NCBI GenBank assembly: GCA_016932475.1
Contig: JAFGCU010000001.1
Location: forward strand, 1 to 43,276
DNA: 43,276 nt
From: Anaerolineales bacterium
GTDB lineage: Bacteria > Chloroflexota > Anaerolineae > Anaerolineales > RBG-16-64-43
Direction: 5' to 3'
The notes beneath the pieces were generated by a model. The model saw nothing but the letters and a program-made list of their open reading frames with translations, made no database searches and was not told where the DNA came from. Below, one piece after another: positions 1-8,900 of this stretch. The position numbers and the translations under genes are program-made. Each line of letters begins with the position of its first letter. Position 1 is the stretch's first letter.

Positions 1-35
1 AGATGTTCTCCCGGATGTATTGCGATTAACGCCAT
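1..35 (-). CDS. higA: HigA antitoxin, N-terminal fragment (cut by window edge)
   Basis: Only the first 11 codons are inside the window. They read MALIAIHPGEH, which matches the conserved start of HigA antitoxins (the xxHPGE motif before the XRE helix-turn-helix). The start ATG at 35 lies 9 bases after the higB stop and follows a G-rich ribosome-binding stretch. In this family HigA binds and neutralises HigB and represses the operon through its helix-turn-helix. The toxin-first order is the usual one for higBA. The rest of the gene lies left of the window, so the DNA-binding part cannot be checked. Confidence 0.75.
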   Translation of the reverse strand, partial: MALIAIHPGEH

Positions 36-44
36 GCCGCCCCC

Positions 45-329
45 CTAATGATAGTCGACAATCTCAACGTTTGATGGTCCCGGCGCCCCTTCCAGCCATT
101 CGAAACAAATCCGCCACCGATTGTTAATGCGGATGCTGTACTGCCCCTTCCGGTCGCCAGACAGCGCTTCAAAACGATTCCCGGGCAAAACGGCAAGGTC
201 CTGGAGCACTGCAGCCGCCTCCATCCTGTCGAGCTTGAGGCGTGCCGAGCGCTCAATTGCAGAGAATACTTTCACGTGCTTTCCGGCGGCGAAATCTCTG
301 GTACGCTTGTCTCGGTAGCCAACAATCAT
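45..329 (-). CDS. higB: HigB-type toxin (RelE/ParE superfamily mRNA interferase)
   Basis: This 94-residue protein has the full length of the HigB/plasmid killer family. Recognisable segments are the N-terminal DKRTRDFAAG, the central RKLxxLxxA-like stretch (RLKLDRMEAAA), LPGNRFEALSGDRKGQYSIRIN with the basic cleft, and NNRWRICFEW near the C-terminus, ending in VEIVDYH. Family members are ribosome-dependent mRNA endonucleases acting in the cytoplasm. The cognate higA begins 9 bases downstream, so the pair is probably co-transcribed and intact at least on the toxin side. The ATG at 329 starts almost at the predicted transcription start, so the message may be leaderless. Confidence 0.9.
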   Translation of the reverse strand: MIVGYRDKRTRDFAAGKHVKVFSAIERSARLKLDRMEAAAVLQDLAVLPGNRFEALSGDRKGQYSIRINNRWRICFEWLEGAPGPSNVEIVDYH

Positions 330-340
330 ATCTCAAGATA
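329..340. promoter_or_regulatory. Candidate HigA operator
   Basis: The inverted repeat TATCT-TG-AGATA overlaps the -10 box and the first base of the higB start codon. Autorepression by the HigA-HigB complex at such a palindrome is typical of the family. That this particular repeat is the operator is inferred from its position. Confidence 0.4.
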
Positions 341-363
341 GCGATCATTACCCGTTACGTCAA
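335..363 (-). promoter_or_regulatory. Sigma70-type promoter of higBA
   Basis: On the minus strand TTGACG (363-358) and TATCTT (340-335) are separated by exactly 17 bases, close to the housekeeping consensus. The higB ATG begins 5 bases after the -10 box, so transcription would start at or within the start codon. Confidence 0.7.
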
Positions 364-541
364 GCGTAATAATTGATCGGGATACGTGCGTCTTTTTTTC
401 CATTCGGATTGGAAGATAAACCTCCTGTAAATGCAGCCTGATCAATAGATACCGTTCCAGTAAGTGATTCCCGACTCCCTTAGTACGGCGTGCTCTCCAG
501 AAGGAACGGCCTTTTTTTCAATAGGCGGCCCGGATTTATCC

Positions 542-570
542 TTCCGGCATCGGCGTCCGCCGCATATAAT
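542..570 (+). promoter_or_regulatory. Possible promoter for the cupin-like gene; otherwise empty intergenic region
   Basis: A perfect TATAAT -10 box lies at 565-570, with a poor TTCCGG -35 box 17 bases upstream. The downstream gene starts at 672, giving a leader of about 95 bases. Apart from this and the higBA promoter, the 330-671 interval shows two T-runs (around 393 and 512) but no convincing gene or strong hairpin. Confidence 0.35.
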
Positions 571-671
571 CTTCTTACGCTTTCCAGATAATTTCAGTTT
601 TGTCCGGAACACGCATCCAGGATTCGGGAGAAACTTGGACGCAACGAGTTCTTAGCTCTGAAGGAGATCCT

Positions 672-1247
672 ATGAAGACAGAATCGTCGCGCAGGATGTT
701 TTTGCAGGCAGGATTGAGCCTTCCCGCGGCAGCATTTGTCATCCCTCCGGGGATCCTGGAGGCGGCATTGCAGCAGCCCGGGAAAAAGAAGCCCCCCGTA
801 TTCCAGGAGCCCTCGGGGTACCCGGATACCGGGAAATATGGGAAATACGTGATCAAAGAGCCTTACGCAAAGTATCATCAGCTGGAAAATGTCACGGTCA
901 GCCCCAGGCAGCTCATGGCCGACTGCATTATCACGCACCAGGTGTTTTACAAGCCGGAAGTCATCATAGACTGGCCCCACAAGCATGATTTCGTGGAGAT
1001 CATTGCCTGCCTCGGAACAAATCCGATGGACTGCCGCGAATTCGATGCCGAAATCGAGTGGTGCCTGGGCGAGGAAAGGGAGCCGCACCTGATCCGCGTG
1101 CCGACGGTCGTATCGATGGTGAAGGGCCTGTACCATGGGCCGATCGAGATCAAAAAAATCAACAAGCCCTTCATCTTTCTCGAGGTCATGCTGACGTCCG
1201 GCTACGGCGCGCCGATCATGCTGCCGAAGCCGAAAGCCGGCGCTTAG
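672..1247 (+). CDS. Exported cupin-like protein with twin-arginine signal
   Basis: The 191-residue product begins MKTESSRRMFLQAG, a twin-arginine motif (R7-R8) followed by a hydrophobic stretch to about residue 30, so it is probably exported folded, possibly with a metal bound. The centre has HKHDFVEIIACLG, with H103, H105 and E109 spaced as in cupin motif 1 (HxHxxxE). KGLYHGP supplies H155 in the place of the motif 2 histidine. Together these suggest a small single-domain metal-binding cupin, function unknown. The ATG at 672 is chosen because AAGGAG lies 5 bases upstream. An upstream in-frame start at 600 would add a non-signal extension and has no ribosome-binding site. The gene is alone on its strand and converges with the large minus-strand operon. 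Confidence 0.7.
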   Translation: MKTESSRRMFLQAGLSLPAAAFVIPPGILEAALQQPGKKKPPVFQEPSGYPDTGKYGKYVIKEPYAKYHQLENVTVSPRQLMADCIITHQVFYKPEVIIDWPHKHDFVEIIACLGTNPMDCREFDAEIEWCLGEEREPHLIRVPTVVSMVKGLYHGPIEIKKINKPFIFLEVMLTSGYGAPIMLPKPKAGA

Positions 1248-1329
1248 GGTCCGCGCAAATCCGGAATAACCGTACGGCCTCTGATTTGAATGGATCCTCC
1301 GGATCCCGGCGCCTGACGGATGCCGCGTT

Positions 1330-4300
1330 TTACATGGCCCCGACCAGGTTGACGAACACGCCCTGGTGGTCGTAGCCCAGGTCGGTCAAATCGTCGGAGA
1401 AGTCGGTGAAGTTGTAGCCGGCGCCCGCCTTCAGGCGGCTTCCAAAGTAACGGTAGATCGCGAGCAGCCCGCCGCTGCGGCGCTGGCCGAGATCCGGGAG
1501 GCCGAGCATGCGCGCCTCTACCAGGCTTTCCCAGCCCTTGCGGAAGCGCCAGTCCAGGCGCAGGACCGCCAGATGCGCGGCGTTGTCGAAGAATTCCCGC
1601 TGCTCTCGGTCCAGGCTCACCTGTCCCAGGCGATAGGCGTACTTGCCGCCCACCGACCAGTCCGCGGTGACTTCGCAGGTCAGGTCGAACGAGGCTATGT
1701 GGCTCTTCTGAATGAATTCCGCCGCGGTGTTCCCGAAGCCTGCCTGGTCCGCCGCCGGGACGTTGTAGAAATACGTGTACTTTGCCAGGGCGTTGAGCCG
1801 GTTGTGGCGCACCGGACGGTACGCGTAGCCTGCGACGGCCTCGGTGTAGCCGCCGTCGAAGAACTCGCCGAGCGAGCTGTTGCTGAACGAATGGTTCAGC
1901 TTGCCGACCATGCGCCAGTCCGGCGTCAGCTGGAGCTTGAAGTTGTTGCGGAACAGCCACGTGGTCCGTTCCGTTTCCGCCGCGTCGGGCAGTTCCGAGT
2001 CGTCCCTGCGGAACTCTACGGCGCTCGAGAACTGGAGCGCATCCGTACCGTACCCCAGGCTGAGTCCGGTCGCTTTGCGGTCGGTCCTGGCGCCGCTGCC
2101 TGAATCGAGCAATGATCCCAGCTCCATGCTGGCGCCGACATTCCAGCGTTCCCTTACCACGAGGTTGATTCCGGTGGCGTGCATGAGGCCGGTCTGCGAC
2201 TCGCCGCCCTGGTACCGTTCCTCGAAATAGACGCTGGAGCTGTCCGACAGCCTTCTCTTTACGCCCGAGACCAGGGAGCCCCGCCGGGCCCGCAGGCCGT
2301 TGTCCGTGCGCTCGTTTTCGAGCGCATAGTTCAGATACAGGCTTGTCCGGTCGGAAACCAGGAAGCTGGTGCCGATTTTTCCTCCGCTGCCGAGGTCCCC
2401 GTCGGAGAACTCCGCGTCGATGCTGAACCGTTTCGTCAGGCTGTAGGATCCGCCCGCGCCGAAGCGCCAGTTGTCCTGCCGCCCGCCGCTGGATGCGAGC
2501 GTTTCCTGGGCGAAGCCGTAGGCGCGCCAGGCGGCGCCGGGATCGAAAGTCACCTGCACCACCGCGTCCGTGCGTTCGCCCTGTTGCCGGGTCGGCGCAA
2601 CGGCCGTGGAACGGTCCCTGCGCAGGTCGTTGCGTACGCCCGTGCTCACGCTCCACCGGTCGGTCAGCCGGTAGTCGACGTCCACTTCGATCGCCCGTGT
2701 TTCGAGCCCCTGATCTTCGATCGTCCGGTCGCCCTTGGCCGCAACGCTGAGATGCCCCGTCAGCGGCATCCGCAGCGTGCCGCCGTAATAGTCGGTGTCT
2801 TTGACCGTCGCCTGGCCCGGGGCCGAATAGCCCGCGTCGAGGCTCTGCACATAGAAGGTGAAGCGCCCGTCGCGGCCGGAGAAGAAATCGCCGAACCCGA
2901 CACTGAGATCGGCTCGGTAGGCAAGGGCATTCGCGTCCGTGAACGACGGGTCGTCATACCCATGAAACACGAATCCGCCGTCGTCGGAGCGCAGCGACCT
3001 GGAGACGAGACCTTCGCTCCGGCCCGCCTGCACCTTGAGCCAGGAGTCGGCGCTCATTCTCAGGGTCAGGTCGGCGGCGCCGAGGCTGCTGTCGGCGTCC
3101 CCTTCCTCGTTGGCGCCGGCGGTCAGGCCGAGCCGAACGTGGTCGTTGAACCAGTAGTGGCCCCGGCCGCCGACGGCGAGCGCGTCCAGCTCGTCGAAAC
3201 CCGGCGTGTATTCGTAGCGCACCACCAGGTATACTTCGTCGCCGCTCAAGCCGCTGCTGCGCACCAGCAGGCTGTCTTCGGCTGTGGACGAAAGCGGCTC
3301 TGAAAGGAGGAGCCGGCCCTGCAGGTAGTCGATGTCGTAGTCCGTGACCGGCTGCAGGTTGGTCACGCCCGTGACGATTTTCGAATCCTTGTCGCGGATC
3401 TCGATGCGCACACGCTCGGAGCCCGTCAGGATGTCCTGGTGGCGCAGGAAGTAAAGCGATCCTCCCGTTCCCCGGAATTCCTCGTAGCCCGGCACTGTCC
3501 CGGGTTCGGCGGCGAAGCCGTCGACCTCGATCCGTCGCTCGCCGAAGCCGGTGGCGGATTGGGACTGGTAATGGGCGTTGGCTCCGTAAAGTCCGCGGTC
3601 GACCTGGGCCAGCTCGTTGTCCATGTAACCGACCTTGAAGTTGCCCCACAATCCGTAATTGTCGCCGCGGCCGGCCTTGAGGTAGAACTTGCCCAGAGTC
3701 GGCGCCGTTTCCTCCACGACGCTGTCGTCGCCGAACGTCGGGTAGTAATAATCGGGGTCGATGCGCCGGAACAGGGAATCGGGCGACTTGTCCAGGAAAT
3801 TGCTGAACAGGTCCTCCAGGGGGGCTTCCAGGGTGTCCGCGCTCGCCGTCAGCCGCCAGTTCCCGCCGATCATGCCGTCGGCATAGAACGCGAGCCGGCC
3901 GTCCAGCCGCGAATCGAAGGGCTGTGGGGCGTTTTCGCCCTCGAGCAGTTGCGCCGGCCCGCTTGCGCGGTTTTCGGACAGGGTCAGGTCGGCGACGCCG
4001 ATGTAAAAGAGATCCCTCTGCTTGAACTCCAGGTCGCGAAGATACAGCGAGCCGCCGCCCGCGGCGTCGAGCACCGCCACTTCCACCGTATGCGTGCCCC
4101 TTGGAAGGATCTCCTCGGCGGCGAAGCTGCCCTGCGGGTCGACCGGGACCGGGCGGCCCGCCACCCATACCGTGTAGCCGGAGGGTATGCGGCTGCCCTG
4201 GACCGTCACCGTGCCTCCTTCGAGCGGTATCTCCCGGCGCGCCAGGTCATTTCTGCCGTAGGCGGCCAGCAGGTCCTTCTGAAGCACCTCGTCCGGTGTC

Positions 4301-5922
4301 GCGGTTTTTCCGGGATCCGGCTCGCGCACCAGCCACAGAGGCCGGGCATCCGTTTCGTCATAGTTGCCGTTTGAGTCGTAGGCGCGAAGCAGGTACCGGA
4401 GTTCGTGCCTGGGTCCCGCGGGCGCTTCCGCCGCCGGCTGCCACTCGGCAAAGCCCGAATCGTCGACCGGGATGATTGCAAGCGGCGCCGACTGCAATGA
4501 CTGCGCCGGCTCGAAGATCCGGATTTCGGCGCGCTCGATGAAGCCCGGATAATTGGTGTACATCCGGAAGCGCGCGGCCGATGCAGCGGGGCTGTCGGCG
4601 GGGCCGCCGACAGCTAGGACAGCCGGATGAACGGCCACGGCAAGCCGCGGGCGGGACTCGAGGTTGTCGAAACGGAACCGGATGCCGGCGTCGTCGAGGG
4701 CGACGTCGGTGCAGCGCTGGATGTCGGAAGAACTGCTGTTCAGGTCGTCGACGGGCTTGCCGTCGACCGTGATGTGCATCACGTTCAGCGCGTAGGGGCT
4801 CTTCGGGCGAAGCTCCCGGGTCAGGCGCGTGATGTCCACGCCCTCGTAGTTGTCCAGGGGCAGGGGCTCGTCATAGACGGCCTCGACGCGCACGAACGAT
4901 TTTTCGCCCTGGATGAAGCCGGAGTTCACCACGTCGTCGGACTGGACGTAGCCGCGCCCCTCATGCTCGGCGCGGACGCCCGAAAGAAGCGGGTCCCCGA
5001 GGACGATGTCCATGGCGCGGCGGGCCCGGGCCGCGGAAAGGCCCACGTCGTCGCCGTACACGGACGCGGTGCGGCGGTCGAGGCGTTCGTTTTTCGTGTA
5101 CCCGATAAAGCGCAGCCGCGCGTTGGCCCGGTCCTTGATTTCCGCCAGCGCCCGGCGCAGGTTCTCGGCATACCCGGGCGGAATGTCCGGCACGCCGTTT
5201 TCCAGGTCGAGAGGCGGGATGCCGCCCCAGGAGGGGCTGTAGGTCCGGGTCACGGTCTCCTCGACGTCTTCGGGGCAGAGTTGCGGCTCCTCCGGCAGCT
5301 CCTGGAGAGGGTCGTCATACCAGAACTCCACTTCGATGCGGCGGTTCAATGCCCGTCCCTGGACGGTTTCGTTCGACGCCACCGGCCGGGACGCGCCCCG
5401 GCCGTCGCTTTCGACCGCGGCAGCCGGCAATCCCAGAGTTTCCTGCACGGCCAGCGCGGCGCGGTAGGCCGCCGCCTTCGACATCGCAAGGCGGTCGCCG
5501 TAGATGCTCCGGTCGCGCTCGGTCATCGGAGCGTCTTCGGTGTGCCCGATGAACCGCACCGTCACCCCTTTTTTGTCCTGCAGGTTGGACAGGGCCTGCC
5601 GGACCTGCGCGGCGAAGTTGTCGGGTATGGCCAGGGGCTCGTCCCCGTAGCTCAACGGAACGACGAGGTTCCGGACGCGCGTCCTCGGCGTCCGGCCTTC
5701 CAGGTATCGCAATGTGCAGACGGTCTGCAGGCGGCAGACCTTGATGCGCTTGACGGCATCGGTCCCGTCCGGCTCCAGCGACCATTCGCGGACCGCCCGG
5801 TCTTCGGGAAGATGCCGCTCGGCCGATTCGCCCGGCCTGTCCGTGCCTGTCCGGCCCGGGGCAGCGGAGGCGGCCGTCATTAAAAATCCGAATATCAGGA
5901 GGATATGGAGGCGCTTTCTCAT
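1330..5922 (-). CDS. Outer-membrane beta-barrel protein with two N-terminal OmpA-like domains
   Basis: The 1530-residue protein has a signal peptide (residues 1 to about 21). A clear OmpA-like peptidoglycan-binding domain follows at about 85-202, with FIGHTED and GRALNRRIEVEF. A more divergent copy lies at about 240-352 (FIGYTKNE). After an Ig-like middle region, from about residue 630 there are hundreds of residues of alternating amphipathic strands with short turns rich in Gly, Asp and Asn, as expected for a large barrel. The final strand ends in Met rather than the usual aromatic residue. ATG 5922 is preferred over a GTG at 5937 because GGAGGTG lies 6 bases upstream of 5922 and the GTG falls inside the overlapping gene. 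The start is one base after the stop of the giant DUF11 gene, so translation is probably coupled. A role as outer-membrane anchor or export pore for the giant protein is inferred from this pairing. Confidence 0.8.
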   Translation of the reverse strand: MRKRLHILLIFGFLMTAASAAPGRTGTDRPGESAERHLPEDRAVREWSLEPDGTDAVKRIKVCRLQTVCTLRYLEGRTPRTRVRNLVVPLSYGDEPLAIPDNFAAQVRQALSNLQDKKGVTVRFIGHTEDAPMTERDRSIYGDRLAMSKAAAYRAALAVQETLGLPAAAVESDGRGASRPVASNETVQGRALNRRIEVEFWYDDPLQELPEEPQLCPEDVEETVTRTYSPSWGGIPPLDLENGVPDIPPGYAENLRRALAEIKDRANARLRFIGYTKNERLDRRTASVYGDDVGLSAARARRAMDIVLGDPLLSGVRAEHEGRGYVQSDDVVNSGFIQGEKSFVRVEAVYDEPLPLDNYEGVDITRLTRELRPKSPYALNVMHITVDGKPVDDLNSSSSDIQRCTDVALDDAGIRFRFDNLESRPRLAVAVHPAVLAVGGPADSPAASAARFRMYTNYPGFIERAEIRIFEPAQSLQSAPLAIIPVDDSGFAEWQPAAEAPAGPRHELRYLLRAYDSNGNYDETDARPLWLVREPDPGKTATPDEVLQKDLLAAYGRNDLARREIPLEGGTVTVQGSRIPSGYTVWVAGRPVPVDPQGSFAAEEILPRGTHTVEVAVLDAAGGGSLYLRDLEFKQRDLFYIGVADLTLSENRASGPAQLLEGENAPQPFDSRLDGRLAFYADGMIGGNWRLTASADTLEAPLEDLFSNFLDKSPDSLFRRIDPDYYYPTFGDDSVVEETAPTLGKFYLKAGRGDNYGLWGNFKVGYMDNELAQVDRGLYGANAHYQSQSATGFGERRIEVDGFAAEPGTVPGYEEFRGTGGSLYFLRHQDILTGSERVRIEIRDKDSKIVTGVTNLQPVTDYDIDYLQGRLLLSEPLSSTAEDSLLVRSSGLSGDEVYLVVRYEYTPGFDELDALAVGGRGHYWFNDHVRLGLTAGANEEGDADSSLGAADLTLRMSADSWLKVQAGRSEGLVSRSLRSDDGGFVFHGYDDPSFTDANALAYRADLSVGFGDFFSGRDGRFTFYVQSLDAGYSAPGQATVKDTDYYGGTLRMPLTGHLSVAAKGDRTIEDQGLETRAIEVDVDYRLTDRWSVSTGVRNDLRRDRSTAVAPTRQQGERTDAVVQVTFDPGAAWRAYGFAQETLASSGGRQDNWRFGAGGSYSLTKRFSIDAEFSDGDLGSGGKIGTSFLVSDRTSLYLNYALENERTDNGLRARRGSLVSGVKRRLSDSSSVYFEERYQGGESQTGLMHATGINLVVRERWNVGASMELGSLLDSGSGARTDRKATGLSLGYGTDALQFSSAVEFRRDDSELPDAAETERTTWLFRNNFKLQLTPDWRMVGKLNHSFSNSSLGEFFDGGYTEAVAGYAYRPVRHNRLNALAKYTYFYNVPAADQAGFGNTAAEFIQKSHIASFDLTCEVTADWSVGGKYAYRLGQVSLDREQREFFDNAAHLAVLRLDWRFRKGWESLVEARMLGLPDLGQRRSGGLLAIYRYFGSRLKAGAGYNFTDFSDDLTDLGYDHQGVFVNLVGAM

Positions 5923-5923
5923 A

Positions 5924-8900
5924 CTATTCACCTCCACTCCGGTTCATTAAGCCGGAATGTTCGGGCGGCCCGCCGCGCCGCCAGAAAACTTCATGCTCGA
6001 TCGCAAGCCCGTAACTTTCTTCTGCTTCATTCCAGGCTTCGGTCAGCCGGCGCCTGACCGCCTTGACGCGCTCTTCGACCAGCGCCGCAGTCTCGATGTC
6101 GGCGATATAGGACAGGCGCAGCACCGCCGGCGCTTTGTGCAGTTCCCGGATAAGCAGATCCAGGCGCGGAAGCCACTGGGCGCGGATTTCGGTCTCACCC
6201 GGCTCGAATGCCGCATCGGAGAGGTCGATGCCGACCACCCGGTCGATCGACGCGCCGAAATTGATGGTCAAAGCCTTGCCGCGGGTGGCGCGCCGGATCT
6301 CTACCGGGTCCGTCGAAAGGCGGAATCCGCTCGGCAGGGTCCGGTCGTCGAGCTTCAATACGAAATTGCTGCCGCGCCCTTCGTGAGGCGTGATCGCGCA
6401 GGTGATGTGGTACCGTCCGTACGGATCGGTCGTGGCCTGCAAACCCCTCGGTGTGACAAGGCGCACCCCGGGCAGGCCATCCTCGCCGGCGTCCTGCACG
6501 CGGTTGCGGTTGGCGTCGTTGAAGACCTTGCCGGTCACGTCGGTGCAGTCGAACAAGGGATCCGGCACGACGCGCACGGTGGCGTTCGCCTCGCCGGACA
6601 TTGCGCCGCCGGTCACGCCGTTGGCCACCCGGGCGCGGTTCACGTACTCTCCCTCCGCGACTCCGGCGCCCACGGCGAGCAGCAGCCGCAACGTACGCAC
6701 CTCGGTTCCCGCGATGACGAGACCGCTCCATCGCAGCTCGCGGCCCGCAATTGAAGGCTCGGCCGGCACGCCGTCCATGCGCGCGGACCCTTCCACGTAG
6801 CTGAATCCCGCCGGGAACCGGTCCACGACGCTCGCCTCCGTAAGCAGCAGTCCGGAGATGTTGTTGACCGTGATCACGTAGGGAACCAGCTGGCCCCGGG
6901 TCACGTTGACGAGCGGCGTTGTCTTGGAGATCGCGACCGCGCCGTCGAGCTCGGGATCGATGGGGATGTGGTTGTTGAAAATCTGGCTCGAGCCGGGCGG
7001 CCGGCTGCCGTCCAGCATCAGGCGGATATGGTGGTTCGTGCCGGCGCTGCGCGCCGGTACGGCCGGTGCGGGAGCGAGCTCCGAAGGCTGGATCTCGCAG
7101 AACAGGGCCGTGGCCGGGACCGCATCGGCCGGGCTGCCGGGGCAGGCCGGCACCGAAAAGGCTTCGGCCGGTCCGGCCGGCACGGGAGGAATGATCTGCG
7201 AGGTCCCTGAAAGGTAGGCCGTTCCCGGGGGCGCCTCCACATCGATGATGTAATTCCCTCCGCTCGGGCAGGCCGGGTCGCTGAAGTTGAGGTCGAACTT
7301 GTAGTAGCCGTCCGCAAGCGTCACCTGGCCCTGCTGCGCCGCATCGTCGAAGCAGCCGGCGGGCAGGGGAGAAGCGACATCCGCGTCGAGCAGCGTCAGG
7401 GTCGCTCCGGCGACGGGTATGCGGGCGACCGAGTTGTAGACGACGCCGTTGGGCTGGATGGGCAGGTTCAGTCCCTGCAGGTTCGCGCCCGACGGCAGGA
7501 CGATGTCGCTGATCCGTTGGAGGCCGTTCGTGAAAGGCGAGGCGGCCCTTCCCAGCATCGCGCTGTTCGCGCCGGCGCCGGGTGCGCCAAACCGCAGTTC
7601 GTAGGGGGAGCCGGTCAGGTCGTTCGGCTCCAGGCCCGCGAGGCGGTACGCGCCGCCGGCATCCGTCTGCGTCTCGAGCAGCAGCCGGTCGTCGCGGTAG
7701 AGGCCTACCTGCCAGCCCTCCAGGGCCCGCTCGCCGGCGCCTTGCAACCCGTCGAAATCGGCGTCGTGCCATGCGCGGCCGTTGAGGATGCCGATGCCCG
7801 GCGTGCCGCCGACGTCGATGGAAACGCTCGCGCTCGCGGTCTGCTCCGGATCGTTCCAGTGGACGATTGCCGTATTGGTCACGCGTGTCCCTATCTGGAG
7901 CCCGGGGTCGATCACGGCCCGGAACCGCAGCGTAACCGAGCGGCCAGGCTCAAGGGGACCGTAGGCGTCCGAATAGCGGGCGGTCAGCAGCGAACCGGCG
8001 ACATCGATGCCGTCCGGCAGCCCGTTCATGGTCCAGGAGCCGCCGACGAACGTGAGCTGCCCCGCGACCGGCGTGTCCAGGTCATCCATAATAGCGACCC
8101 CATGCGCCGGGACGGCGGCGAGGTTCGAAACGGTGACGAGATACTCGATGGTGGAACCTGCCAGGGCCGCGCCGCCGCCGACAACGGACACCTGCTTGGT
8201 AATGCTCAGCACCTGTGCGTCGCCGACGACCACGACGGTGGGCTCGGGGCCGGTGGCGGGGTTCCCGTCGCCGTCGGTACGCAAATCCGGCAGTTCGGCC
8301 GTCACGACAACCGCCTGGTTCAAGATGAGCGTCCCGGGCGTGGCATCGTCATCCACGCGCAGGTCGAACTGGACCACCGCAAACTCACCCGGGCTGAGCA
8401 CGCCTTCGCCGGGGCCCGGCAGGGGCGGTGTCCGATCCGGCGAACTTACGTTGAGGCCTCCGACAAGAGCCGAAATGCCGCCGTCGGGCCGGCCCACCGG
8501 CTCGCCGTTGAGCGTCAGGGAATCGGCGACGTAGGTTGCGTGCTGCGGGACGTCGTCGCGAAGCGCGGCGCCGGTGGCCGCGATCGCGCTGTTGTTGTAG
8601 ATCCGGATCGTGTAGCGCAGCACGTCGCCGGGATCGACGATGCCTGCAGTGCCCGCGTCGTAGTCGAGCGCCGCGGATTTCTCGGCGTAGAGCAGCGGCG
8701 CGTTGCCGACCGCGTCGCGCGTCGGATCATCGGCGACGGGCGTGCGGGGATCGTCCGAAGGATGATCGATAATCCCGCCGTCCGGTGCGCTGACGAAGGC
8801 CTGGTTCGAGATCACGGTGCCGTCGAGAGCGTCCGGGTAGACGGCGACGTCGAAAGTGATGGTCGCCACGTTGCTCGCTTCTGCAGTTGCGTCGGCGGGC

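Noticed and set aside
1244-2656. A 470-residue minus-strand frame overlapping the barrel gene
   Set aside because: It is a low-complexity Arg/Gly/Pro translation of another frame of the barrel region, without domains.
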